In this document: piece after piece, positions 50,251 to 62,200 of the stretch
Layout of the letters: every line of letters begins with the position of its first letter
How positions within the stretch are numbered: the first letter of the stretch is position 1
Assembly (NCBI GenBank): GCA_003996215.1
Contig: QJPP01000834.1
Span: 27,133-91,132, forward strand
Reading direction: 5' to 3'
Origin: Jaltomata sinuosa
Taxonomy: Eukaryota; Streptophyta; Magnoliopsida; Solanales; Solanaceae
Length of the DNA: 64,000 bases
Position numbers and translations under genes: made by a program
Notes under the pieces: model-generated
Told to the model about the DNA's origin: nothing
What the model saw: the letters and a program-made list of their open reading frames with translations, nothing else
The model's database searches: none

Positions 50251-51065
50251 TACTTATATCAACAACAATAATAAAAGCCCATGTCATTGGCATGAAATTA
50301 ACCAGCACATGTACATGAGAACATTTAGCAAAAGGCATCAATGAATATGTATGTAGTTCATCTGAACTTTGAGGGCTCATTTGGTTGGATTATAAGATGT
50401 ATTAGAGAATTTAATATGTATTAGTTATGGTATAATTCATTTTTTATTTGATAGAATTTTCAATATATATATATAACTAATGTGTAGCAATATAAATATT
50501 ATAGGGTGTATAACGAATACATAATCCATAATACTAGTAATACAAAAACTATTAGTACATAGATAAATATAATTAAAGGCGAAATTACTTTTGAATAATA
50601 AATAATTCCAACACAACTAATCTCAACATTAGTAGTACACCCTACTCGCCCCGAAATAATTTTCAAAATCTTCATGAAAACATGATACACACAATTCTTT
50701 TCTCTCTTCAAAAGGGGACACCAAGGTCTGCCTAGTATCAGTTCAATATTTATGTTGAATAGGAATTGTTAGTTGCTTCCAATTAACCCCATATTAGCAG
50801 CCTAATTCTAGCAATGAATACCGGTGACTAGGGGTGTTCATAGTTTGGTTTGGGTTGATTTTGGTGTTCATAATTTAATTTCTTTCTCCTACAATTAAAA
50901 AAAAAATCCATCATTTTTCAACTTATAGTCCGTTACTAATATTTTATTGTGGTGAGTATAATTTTTTTAGATTATAGAGAAAATATCTAAAAATCTATAA
51001 GTTTTAATCAATTGATTAATAAAGTTCAATACAACATTTTCAGTTCCTATACAATGCACATCCAA
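50251..51065. other. AT-rich spacer with one TIR-like end
   Basis: No gene. CTAGGGGTGTTCA at 50829 followed by GTTTGGTTTGGGTTGATTTT resembles the terminus of the element at 19804. A possible partner end lies near 53820-53965, rich in CGATTTGATTT and AATCCAAATCAACCC, so the LINEs between may have inserted into such an element. Confidence 0.35.
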
Positions 51066-51620
51066 CAACCAAGCAATTAGCAATTATGATCTGGAGCTAG
51101 ACTCTCTTATTGTTTCTAACATGCTCAACAATGGTGACACTGACAATCTCAAGTTGAGAAATTTTATCAAAGATATTGTCCAACTCATGGCTTGTGCTAA
51201 TGTTCAGCTTATGCATTGCTTCAGGGAAGCAAATCAAGTGGCTGACTACCTTGCTAAACTTGCATCTTTATGTGGAAACAATACCTCTTATACTTCCTTT
51301 AACCAATTACCTAGTGTAGTTAAGGGACTATTTCAACTTGATATAGATGGCAACTTCCAAGTTTTAGAAGAAGATATGATAAGGCTAACTTTTTTGTTAG
51401 TTGAATTTACTCTCTTTGGTTTTAGGAGGAGCTCTTGATAGTAACTTCTCTTCCTTTTTGCTAAAGATTGATTTGCTCAATCTATTTGGAGGTTAGGTCC
51501 ATGTCCCCTTCCAAAGTTGTAAGTTTATGTGGGATTAATAGACATGGTAGGGGTCAAACCAAACCCTTTATAACCAATGGCACCATGCCAAAGGTTAATG
51601 GCTTAATTAAAAAAAAAATT
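51066..51620 (+). pseudogene. 5'-truncated LINE: RNase H C-terminus and 3' tail
   Basis: The frame gives ELDSLIVSNMLNN, IVQLMACANVQLMHCFREAN and QVADYLAKLAS, the end of the RNase H-like domain (RVT_3) that follows reverse transcriptase in plant L1/RTE-type LINEs. HCFREANxVADxLAKLAS is highly typical. The coding part ends near 51438. A noncoding tail reaches an A tract at about 51610-51619. The 5' side is cut off before the polymerase. Confidence 0.75.
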
Positions 51621-51662
51621 GAACAAAGTTCTTTTTCTTTATATATTCTACCTTTATAATAT

Positions 51663-53535
51663 AATTTTTTTTTAATATTATTTGTGCTAAGGCACCAACA
51701 TTCAAAAGGAGGGACTAGGCCTTACCCCAGACATACATCACTGATTGCAAAGCAATCAAGGCAAAAAAAGAATGTTCTAACAGAGATTGCTATACATTCT
51801 CAATCATTCACTGAGGCCATAGTTAACTAACAAAAAAATTGGCCTTATCATTATCTTATCCTAAAACTAGGCATCTGCAGATCATTCATAACATATGAGT
51901 CATTGGCATCTCTTGGCAATTGTTCAAACCTATGAAACAAGGCAGGTTTTTGTAATGTTGAGGCAAGTTTGGCGAGGCGGTCAGCCACATTATTTGCCTC
52001 GCGAAAACAGTGAGCAGAAGTAATGTCGGTACTGCTGATTAACTCAGTGGTGTCATCTACAATACTACTCAAGTTGAGACTGTTAGCAACTCTGTTTTGC
52101 ATCATCTTTACTATGAGCAGTGAGTCAAGTTCAACAATGCCCTTTCGATAACCTTGACTTAATTAACCAATCAACAACATATTTAGCAGTCATAGCTTCC
52201 GCAATATTATGATCTCTAGCAACTATAGGCATAGCAAAGGCAAAGATAAATTCTCCAGAACTGTCTCGAGCCATCCCTCCTATACCTGCTTTACCACTTT
52301 GCTCGAAGTAACTACCATCAATGTTAAACTTGATCAACCTCTCATGTGGCTTGTTCCAGATCACAGTTTTGACAATAGTTTTGGGTCTCATATTTTCTAC
52401 CACTTCACACAATCGACTCCACTGGAAATTCATCTTGTATAGAGGGTATGCTCTGTCCATCGCATCCTTAATATTCCTCATTATTTGTTGCTGATTTGTT
52501 GGAGAAGAAACCATCATTGGTGGCATTCCAAGAAATGAAGTTACATCTTCTGTTAGAGCCAATCTTTATCTGAGTGATGTGTTGAACAATCCATTCTCGA
52601 AGGACCTAATGAAGTCTCTGCTCTTTCCAAGCCTTATTATGAAAAAAATCATTCATTCGAGTCTTGGAGGAATGTCTCTGATCAGGGGTGTAGGTTGCTA
52701 AAGCACCTTTTCCTGTCCAGTCGTCCCACCAAAAACTATAGTCTCTTTTATGAATGTTCCAAATCATGTTCTGTTCCACCTTAGATCTGATCTTAGTAAG
52801 AGATTTCCATATGTGTGAGTTGCTAGATACCCAAATTTTGGTTACAGGATGGGCTCTGACACAATACTTGGCCTTTGTGAACTTGGCCCATAAAGAATCT
52901 TGACCTCTAAATCTCCACCATCTTTTGATATTGAGGATCTCACAAATATTTTTAATACTTCGCATGCCTAAACCTTCCTCATTTCTAAGATAGCAAATGT
53001 TCTTCCAGGAGCTCCAATGGTATTTGTCCTTATCAACTGTGGATCCCCAGAAAAATCTAGCAAAGTGTCTTTCCATTTGCTTGATAATTCCTTTCCAGGG
53101 GGTTAAGGCAGTAAGAGTGTAAATAGGCAATGATTGAAGGACATGTTTAATGAGAATATATTTGCCTTCCTAGGAACGCATATTGCTTTGCTAAGTACTC
53201 AGCCTTTTAATCACCTTAGATAAAAATTTCTCAAAATATTCATTTCTTTTTTTTCCCAACGTAGATGGGTATCCTAGGTACTCAAAAGGGAATTCTTTGT
53301 TGAGAAAACCTGTGGATTCCTGATCTTGTTTATTCTACTAGGGCCAGTTCCTGGAACAGTAAGAAAGAAATATTTATTCTTGTTCATTTTTTGCCCGGAG
53401 CTTTTCTCATACCAACGAATTTATTTCATGATCATCTTAATGAACTTAGTGTTTTCACTAGTGAAGATCATAATGTCATCTGCATAAGAAAGATGATTAA
53501 TAATTACCCCTCTATCAGACATAGAAAAAGGCAAG
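51663..53535 (-). pseudogene. LINE: reverse-transcriptase YADD to RNase H, broken
   Basis: From right to left on the minus strand: VIINHLSYADDIMIFTSEN with the RT catalytic YADD at 53486-53475; a frame 53130-52606 with HFARFFWGS, EEGLGMRSIKNICEILNIKR and FWWDDWTGKGAL (post-RT region); 52562-52131 with FNIDGSYFEQSGKAGIGGMA (RNase H start, DGS); and 52105-51851 with HCFREANNVADRLAKLAS. Frames are separated by stops and frameshifts. An A tract (plus-strand T run 51663-51671) marks the 3' end. The N-terminal endonuclease is absent. It belongs to the same family as the plus-strand LINE next to it. Confidence 0.8.
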
Positions 53536-53571
53536 AAGTGTTCACTATCAATGATAAGAAATACAATATAC

Positions 53572-53659
53572 ATATAGAAATTTCATATTTGTTTCTTTGA
53601 ATAGATGAGTTTGGAATATAGAAATTTCATATTTGTTTCTTTGAATAGATGAGTTTGGA
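53572..53659. repeat. Perfect 44-bp tandem duplication
   Basis: Two consecutive identical copies beginning ATATAGAAATTTCATATTTG at 53572 and 53616. Confidence 0.9.
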
Positions 53660-54379
53660 TCCTTGATTATCTTTTAATAAATGAGCTTAAAGTGTAAAGT
53701 TCATTATCTTATTTCTTTATTTCATGAAAAGAATACAAAATATTTAAAATCATTCATAAAAAATATATACTATATATGTATAATTATAAAATTTGTGTAT
53801 ATAATCTATCGATTCGGTTCGATTTTTTATTCTGTTTGTTTTTAATAAAACCAAAACAAATAAAATATTATCGATTTTTTTAAAACTTAAATCCAAATCA
53901 ACCCAAAATTATTTAAAATCGATTTGATTTAATTTTTTGATTTGGATTGATTTCTAATCCCTACCTGTGATCATTACAATTTGGGATTTAAGTCAAATAC
54001 ACAAGGTAAGGAACTTCACTCGATCCAGTACTATATAACTACTAAATATAATAAATTGTTATTCTAAAAGTTACAACATAGTAGGATTTAAGTCAAATAC
54101 ACAAGTAAGGAACTTCACTCCAATATTATGCAACTACTAAATATATATATAATAAAAATTGTCACTCTATAATAAGTTGCAATAGAAGTACTGTCATCCT
54201 TGCTATATTCTGGGAATTTCTCATGGAATGTACACTAGCTTAGCAAAACAAGCAGAATGACTGGAAATAAAACCATGATCATAACTTTGATTGGACTTAA
54301 CTTAGTCTTTACAACAAAAGGAAGATACTAAAAGCAACAATATTAAAGCTAATCTGTTTTTGGGCAAAAGCCATTGGCA
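53660..54379. other. Spacer with a diverged ~95-bp direct duplication
   Basis: GGATTTAAGTCAAATACACAAG and GTAAGGAACTTCACTC recur at about 53990 and 54085, each followed by AACTACTAAATATA and GTTGCAA/GTTACAA. The right end is the 3' UTR of the AFP gene. Confidence 0.6.
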
Positions 54380-55466
54380 CTACACAGGAGAAGGATCAAC
54401 AATTATATGCCTTAGAGGGTTTTGTACATCACTTCCACTAGCATGTTTGACAAATTCAGCTGGGGTTAGAAAAGAACCATGACAAACACAAACTATCTTC
54501 ACGTCTTCTCCCTTCTTGAATTCGTACAAGAATCCTTTGATCTTTTTTCCATTTGGTCCATCATCTCTTGTGGTAACACAAGGCATGTTTAGCATGAACT
54601 TTTTAAGCACCTCTTTAGCTGCTGCACTTTTAGCTGCACTTTTCTCTGACAAGACTGGTGGTTTCTCATTAGTAGTTTCGAGGGCTGCTGCTACCAGTTC
54701 CTGCTTGTGCTCCAATGAACCGCCATTGGCTACAGGTCTCACATCAGTACTATCAATTGGCCCTGCATGCAATGAAGACAAGTGCAAGGTACAAGGAAAT
54801 AAATTATTAGTACTTACAACTCATGCTACAGACTCCAATCTGAGTTTGGTTCAAATGTTCAAATCCAAAAAATAAATGATTAATTTAATTTAACAAAAAT
54901 AACGAAGAATGAAAGGGAAGAAAATTCATGTGAATAAATCAATTAATTTTTTTTTTGATACCTTGAATAGGTAGTTGGCTTTCAAACTCGGTCACAGCTG
55001 AAGAACCACTTCCTAGTGATCCACATGAAGATGGCAAAGAATTTCCATTCACTTCATTTTCCTTAACAACTCTAACATTCTTCATTTTCTCAATTCTTCT
55101 CATCTTTGCCTCCAATCGACTCAAGGACTCCAGTTCCTTCCTTTTCCTCCACTCCACCTCGGTTTCCATAGGCAAATAAGACGTCATAATAAGTGAAATT
55201 TCATTTTTATTTTCATTGCTATTATTATTATCACCAGAAAGCACAAATTTAGTTGTTGACGAAGAGCGGTTCATGAGTATCTTTGGCTTTTTTGGGTCAA
55301 CCCCAAATCTTCCATTCAATGAAAGCCCTAAATTTAGCTCTACATTTTCATCCTGATTCCTTTTTCTACTTGTCCCTCCCTCCATATGATTTTTTTCATT
55401 CACAAATTTTTTCAACAAATCTCTTGAAAAACACCCTTTCCCTATGTTTTCTTCACCTTTCTCCAT
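54380..55466 (-). CDS. AFP: NINJA/AFP-family protein (ABI5-binding-protein-like corepressor adaptor), two exons
   Basis: Exons are 55466-54962 and 54762-54380 (donor CAAG|GTATC, acceptor ATGCAG|GG), giving 295 residues. Domains in order: an EAR repressor motif LNLGLSL at residues 44-50 in the context [18 protein letters not shown]; a basic helical segment [20 protein letters not shown] (105-124) that fits a nuclear signal; a serine/glycine-rich linker; and the C-terminal domain from MPCVTT through [32 protein letters not shown] and [11 protein letters not shown]. This is the family layout: the EAR motif recruits TOPLESS corepressors and the C-terminal domain binds partners such as ABI5-type bZIPs (AFPs) or JAZ proteins (NINJA). 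The short size and motif spelling favour AFP over NINJA. Likely nuclear, dampening ABA signalling. Which paralogue it is cannot be told. Confidence 0.88.
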
Positions 55467-55727
55467 GTAGAAAACACTCTAAAATTCTTTTGAAACAAAA
55501 AAACCTTTCTTATAAAATGGGAATAGGGAACTTCCACAAAAGTTTGAAAATCATTTTCATATAAATATTAAAAAAGATGAATGTCTGCAGAACACATTTG
55601 GCCATGGGGGATTTTATATGAGGGTGGGGAAGTAGAAAAAACGTGAAGGGGGTATTTAATTTCCATGGGTTTAGTAAGAAGACAAAACAACCTCCTGGAA
55701 AGTGAAACATATTGCATCAGCAAGTGA

Positions 55728-55851
55728 CACGTGGTAAGTTGTAGAAGTAGGATGACCCACGTGGTTTAAGAAGGAGTTTGGGAAAATGATACTAAAACAT
55801 ACGTTAGCTATAGCTAGAATCTAAGACGTAACCGACCAAACGTGACACGTG
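55728..55851 (-). promoter_or_regulatory. Three G-box/ABRE cores upstream of the AFP gene
   Basis: CACGTG occurs at 55728-55733 (GACACGTGGT), 55758-55763 (CCCACGTGGT) and 55846-55851 (TGACACGTGTCA, a 12-bp palindrome). They lie 260-390 bp upstream of the start codon. ABI5-type bZIPs bind ACGTGG/GACACGTG sites, and AFP genes are known to be ABA-induced, so feedback control is plausible. Confidence 0.65.
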
Positions 55852-55899
55852 TCAGTTCATTGTTATCTTAATGAGAAACAGAATGTCCCTGCAACGTGT

Positions 55900-57597
55900 T
55901 TGGAAAATCCCTACCTCGTAAAACCGCGATAGTTCACACTACGGATGTGAAAATTACTTATATTTCTTAATATTGATGATTTAATAAATGTTTTTTTCTT
56001 ACTTTTAAAAGAGGAAAAGGTTGAATATATTTTTTCTACTTTTTTTTTGGGTCAATTCTATTTACTACTACTACACTATAATCTGATTTTACTTCTGTCA
56101 TTAATGAACTTAATAAATACTTTTTCTGGTCATTTAATTTGTCACATTTTTATTTATACATCTTTTAAGAAAAATATTAATTAGTATATTATTTGACTAA
56201 ATTTTTCTTATGTATTACTCATCAATATATTTTTTTTTTTACATTATATTAATATTTATCTATATATATGACTAAAGGATAAAGATGTAAGCAAACAACT
56301 AATTATGCCTTGATTTTTTAAAATGATAAATATTTTAAACCATCTATTTTAAGTAAATATGATAAGTAAAATGATCCAGAAGGAGTATATTTCATTTAAC
56401 AATTTTCCATAAATTGACCATAATGGTTTTGGGGTTAACGATTTAGGAGCTAACGTGTTTAAGAGTTTTTGAGTTATTTTTTTATTAGGATTTCAATTGC
56501 TTGTTAAATTTGGAAAATTATGTGTTGAACACCTGATTTTTAGTTTTTCTATGTATGCCTTAAGGTTAGGGGTTAACTGATTTAAAATTTTCAGACATAA
56601 TTCTTCAAGTTAAGATTTTTGATTTCTTGCTAAACCTCATGTGTTCAGATACATATGTTATTAGTTGTATATTATATTGTGCTGCTAATTTTTGTGTTTG
56701 CATGTGCGATTGATATGCCTGTTATTATGATTTTTAATAAATTTATAATTTAAGATTTAAAATTAGAATTCTAAATAAGTGATTTAAGATCTTGTAAAGT
56801 CATATTTTACATTGCAAATGTAAAAATCATTTACACCTTTTGGTTACTTTGATTCAAAAATTGAATTTTTACTTCAAAAAAAGAAAAGAAAGGCAAAATA
56901 TATTTCTTTATTTTATTTTATAGGTCATTTTTATTCTTCATTATGTTATTCGGCTAACTTTAGTTTCGTGATTATTGAACTTAATAAATATATGTCGTTT
57001 AATGATTTTACACTAATTGACCATAATGATTTAGGTTAACAATTTTGGAGTTAACGGGTTTAAAAATTTCTAAGTTATTTTTTAGAGTTAGGATTTCAAT
57101 TGCTTGCTAAATTTGAAAATATGTGTTAAATATTTGATTTTAATTGTTTTATTTATGTGTTAGGATTTGGAGTTAACTAGTTTAGAATTTTATACCTTGA
57201 TTTTTTGAGTTAGGGTTTCGATTTTTGCTAAAATTGATAAATATATATTAATATATATGTTATTAGTTGTATATTATGTTGTATTGCTATTTTTATGTTT
57301 GTGTGCGCGATTGATTTACTTATTTTTATAACGATTTTTTGTTTTCTTTAAAAATGATTTACGATTAAGATTATAATTCTATATAGTTGCTTTAGGATTT
57401 AAATATGGACTGACTAATAATATTAGAATCTTATTTATTTATCAGGGTATAGATTTTGTTTCTTGATTCCTTATTCGAAAAAATTGACTTCATTTGTGAC
57501 AATTCCTTAAAATTATTAGAAATGTGGTCTCAATTTTATGACATTATGACTTTGTTGGAAGTCTGCTAATTATTAACCAAACATTTTTATATATATT
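55900..57597. other. AT-rich spacer holding a diverged direct repeat
   Basis: No gene. Blocks at about 56090-56780 and 56960-57400 share, in order, AATGAACTTAATAAATA, GACCATAATG, GGATTTCAATTGCTTG, AATATGTGTT, GTTATTAGTTGTATATTAT and GCGATTGAT. They look like two copies of an unidentified repeat. Confidence 0.5.
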
Positions 57598-59050
57598 ACT
57601 AATATATAGAGAAGGGAATAGAGCAGCTTAGGGTCAGACGCAAAATTGACTACTTTGCCTTCTTTTTTTGTAGAATTATATTAATTATTTTTTTTAATAA
57701 TTTATATTTATATATTTAAAAATTACGTAATAATTACTATAAATCACAATAATTAATAATTTAAAATATTTAAAAATATAAAAAATATATATAGAGAAGG
57801 GAATAGAGCAACTTAGAGTCAGACGCAAAATTGATCACTTTGCCCTTCTTCTTTTGTAGAATTACATTAATTAAAAAAGTTTTTAAATAATTTATATTTA
57901 TATATTGGGAAAATGGTCCAAAACACACCTAAACTATGACCGATATTGCTATAACACACTCCAACTTTGCGGGAGTCCTATGACCTCCTTGGACTATTTA
58001 GTAGTGTATTTTTGTGAATATTCTACCTTCATCATCTTCATACAGGAGCTGATGTAAAATGATGAAAAATCACCCAAAAAATTGTCCAAATCATCTCAAC
58101 TTTTAGATATGATCTCGTTTCGATGTTTTGATTCTTTTGATATATTATCCACTTAAAATGGAGCTCGTTTGCGATAATCCAAAATCTGAAACTTGAACTT
58201 TGAAGAAGCTTCTTTAATGGAGTTTTTTTGTTTTCCTTTGGGTTTTATCGATCAAAATCAGTCTTCAAGCACACAGGAAACAACAACTAGTATCATATTT
58301 GCTCAGATTTGAAAACGGAGGAATCAACAATGGAAGTCTAAAACTAAAACTCAAATTGAAGGTCCATCGGCCAACAATGGCGAATTTAAATGTCCTTAAA
58401 TTACAATTAAACAGTATAGTTCTTAAGATCTACAATGATACTAATGAATTTTACAACCATAGTTGTACGAATAAGATAGAGGTCACAAAATTTTTAAATT
58501 TGCAGCAATAATCATATTTTGCAGAAATAGTTTCTAATTTGCTATTTTGCAGAATTTGCAGAAAGTGAGAGTTAAAATAAATTAATTAAGATAGTAAATT
58601 TATTTATTTATTTAAATGGCGCGTGTGAAGCACTCTCTTTGGAGTGACTGAGTTAGTGCTCTAACTAAACAAACAAAGGTCACAAAAATATACTACTAAA
58701 TAGTCCAGGGAGGTTATAGGACCCCCGCAAAGTTTGAGTGTGTTACAACAAATTTTGTCAAAGTTTAGATATGTTTTGAACCATTTTTCCTTATATATTT
58801 GAAAATTACGTAATAATTACTATAAATCACATTAATTAATAACTTAAAATATTTAAAAATATATTACTAATATATAGAGAAGGGAATAGACCAGATTAGG
58901 GCCAGACGTGAAATTGACCACTTTGCCCTTCTTCTTTTGTAGAATTACATTAATTGAAAAAGCTTTTTAATAATTTATATTTATATATTTAAAAATTACG
59001 TAATAATTACTATAAATCACAATAATTAATAACTTAAAATATTTAAAATA
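57598..59050. repeat. Three ~185-bp tandem repeat units, the second split by an insertion
   Basis: Each unit begins TATATAGAGAAGGGAATAGA and contains GGGTCAGACGCAAAATTGA, CACTTTGCCC, TTCTTTTGTAGAATTACATT and AAATTACGTAATAATTACTA. Starts are near 57603, 57788 and 58871. The second unit is cut by the TIR element at 57907-58790 and resumes cleanly after it. Confidence 0.85.
57907..58790. mobile_element. Non-autonomous long-TIR element with 9-bp TSD (Mutator-like)
   Basis: A perfect 9-bp direct repeat TTATATATT flanks it (57898-57906, 58791-58799). The ends are long inverted repeats of about 110 bp: GGGAAAATGGTCCAAAACAC, AACTTTGCGGGAGTCCTATG, GACTATTTAGTAGTGTATTT on the left and their near-complements on the right. 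9-bp duplications and long TIRs are the mark of Mutator-like elements. The ~660-bp interior encodes no transposase and has an unplaced less AT-rich portion. It could be a MULE-MITE or a Pack-MULE. Confidence 0.88.
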
Positions 59051-59202
59051 TATTAAAAAAATTAATTGACATTCAAAATTTATCAGCGCCACATAAATTG
59101 GGATAGAGAAAGTAATATGAAAATGATATAAAAATTATGATTGACTCTCCAAAATTACCTGTAACATAAATTGAGACAGAAAAAGTAACATATATTCCAC
59201 CC

Positions 59203-62200
59203 TGTTGACACCCAATTTTGGCCCTCCTTTTCCCATAATTAATTTTTCTATGCTTCTTAGTCCCGAGGATTTTTCCAAAATAATTTTCTTATTTTTATAT
59301 TAATTTTTTTTATAAATTTTGGCACCAATAATCATTTTTTTAAAATAATTTCCTTTACTTTTTATAATAATAACTACTAATAATGTTGTATCTTATAAAA
59401 TTACCCCAAAAATATTTTATAATTCATTCTCTTTAACAAAATATTGGTATAGTAACTTTTATTTCAAACTCTAAATGAAATTTTGTCGTATCGCTGTAGT
59501 ATTTCCTAAATACAGTTCTATCGATTGAGGATCGCGATTACGTGTATCAAAATCATTTTTTAAGTCAGCTATATGTATTTGAAAATTAATTGGGATGAAA
59601 GAAAGCATCGTTAAATTAATTAAGTGGAAAAAATGATTAGGGAAGATTATATTTTTCCTACAAACTAATTTATTTACCAAATTTTGGGCCAAACCCTTAT
59701 TTGTTTCAGCCCAAAAATTACTAACCCACTACCCAATTTCTCCAACCCAGCCCAATTCCTCCTAACCCACTACCCAACCCCCCGACCCGGCCCAAAACCC
59801 CCCCCACTAAACACACCCTAATTCTTTGCTCTACTCCACTTTCATCCAAACCAAACAAACCCCTCTCACTCCACTTCAGCCGACAGACCACCCCCCCCCC
59901 CAAACCCTTTTGCTCGTCACCTCACCGCCAAGACCCGCCGGTTTTTGCTTCGTACCGGCGGGCAAACGGCAGCGGTGCCCTCTCCATCACCTCACGTTGT
60001 CCCTTCCCCTTTTCGGAGACTTTTTACAACCTCGAAAAGACCACCGCCGCTAGACCACCGGATAATGGCAAAATCCGGTGGTCTTCACCTTTCTCTCCTC
60101 CACTTTACAGCCATCCCCTCACCCTTTTTGTCATCTCAAAAACAAAGCTGTAAAGCTTCCCCCGCCGCCGGCTACAAACCTCGGAAAAGAGGAGACCCAT
60201 CGGTTGCCCGACGGATGCGGTCTTAGTCCGACGGGTCCGAGCTCTACACCTCCGACCCGTCACCGTCTATTTCAAATCAACCTGAAAAAAAAGAGGTAAG
60301 CTTCTTCCCTTTTCTCTGATTTTTCATCATTTCCTCTTGCAACTGGTCTTTCCAAGAATTCAAATTTTGAATTCTTGGAAAGAAACCGTTGGAGCCCTAA
60401 AATTTCGGCTATAAAAGGACGAAAAAAGGACAGCTTAAGGATCCCATTTTTTTTTTATCAGACAACGATCCCATTTTTTTTTTATCAGACAACGACCCCA
60501 TTTTTTTTATCAAACAAAGATCAGAAAAATTATCAACGAACAGCTCACAACAATTGTTCTCCGATTGTTCACTATCGATTTGCTTATACTCACTACTCGT
60601 TTCGCTCCCTTTGTTTCGCTTGCTATTCGGATAACCGGAGTCGGAGTCGGAGTTAGCTAGTTTGAAACTCAACACTTGACGGCCTCAATCGCTGCCCAAC
60701 ACAAGGTAAATCCTATCCCGTCTTAATTACGTTGGTTTTAATTTTTTGTCAATTGTTTGTCATGTGCTTAGTCGGAATGATGGCTGGCTGTTTTTAGGCA
60801 TGAAAATGTGAAACGAAAATCAGTTCTAGTCATTTGGTTTAGAATATGTGTTTGTGAAGTGTTCACAACTCAAAACTTGGCTTAATTGTTGTAAATGGTG
60901 TTGTTTGTTTGGTTTGAATTATCGTGGCTAATTGGAAGTAAAATAGTTGTTGGTTTGTTCGGTTGTATTTATAGTCGATGGTGTATTGGAAGAATGTTCA
61001 TAATCTTGAATTAGCGTGAAACGAACCTCAAGAGGCTTCGAGTTTTCCGGATATATACGGCTGAATGTTTAAGGACATTGTTGTGATCATGTGATGATTA
61101 TAAAGTTAGTCGATTAAATCATTAACTTAGCCTCGATCTTTGTATTATGTTCGTTATCATTTTCTTTGGTTTGTTGGTCGATTTTCGTTGGAGTTTGTAG
61201 AGCATGTAGTTATCTCGCCGTGCCTTGTTCATAACTACATAAGGACTGCCTTTAGCATATAAAATTATATGAGTTTGGTTTGTTGTTTTCGGATTACTAA
61301 TGGTTTTTGTTTCACTCTTGTGAAAGTTTTAAAGAACCTTTACTATTAGCCGTTTAAATAACCACGGAAGTAGGTATCAACGGTTTTACTTCATTTTGCC
61401 TATTCTTGTTTGAAGCTTTTCAAAAGAAAATAGTTCCAAGGACTTGCTTTTTCTCGTAACATGATAGGAATCGAACTTAGGAATGAATCATTTGTCTCAA
61501 TATTGTACATGGCTACCTTTGTTGCGTAACTAGAGATTAGGATCATTGTTTACTCTTCATAAAAGTTGAGTTTTCTTGTTGCTTTCCCTTACGGATTGAG
61601 TTGTAAGAGTATGTAATCATCCCGTCTTGTTTTAATCACAATTAGGGGGGGCTGATTTTGTTTGAATCGGAAAGGGCATATGTATGCTATGTTTGAGTTT
61701 CTTGAAGTTTAAATTCTTAAGTTAAAAGTTTCAATAGGTTTGTCACTTTTTTTTAGTCCCGAAAATGTTGTTTAGGATAGGAATGTACATATCATGATTA
61801 TGTTTCCGGCGTTTGTTGAATATTGTGGTTTCTAACTTTTCTTTAAACACCTTAATCCTAGTAAAAAGGTGGTTAAATTAGTGTGCATTGTTAGAAAAAG
61901 AGGGCTGCACCTTACTTTTTGAGGTGATTTGTTCATAGCTACTTATTTAATTAAAGTGGATAAAAAATAATAAGGTTTATATTGCTACTTGTTGTGTACT
62001 TTGTTTTCTAATAATCAACTAGTATCGAAGTTGTTTGTTTACCTAAGATCGCTTGTTTATAAAACATGAAGCAAAATATGGTTACATGACGTCTTTCATA
62101 TATGCTTGTGTATTTACCGAATAGCATGTTTGTTTTCCTTATCACTTTATTGTTAAGCTTGGCATATTTCTACATTTTGTAAACTTTGTTATGCAAGTTA

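Noticed and set aside
59945..60675. Plus-strand ORFs of 73-93 codons in the right-end LTR
   Set aside because: They overlap in several frames of the C-rich leader block and end at the TATA region; no protein family features.
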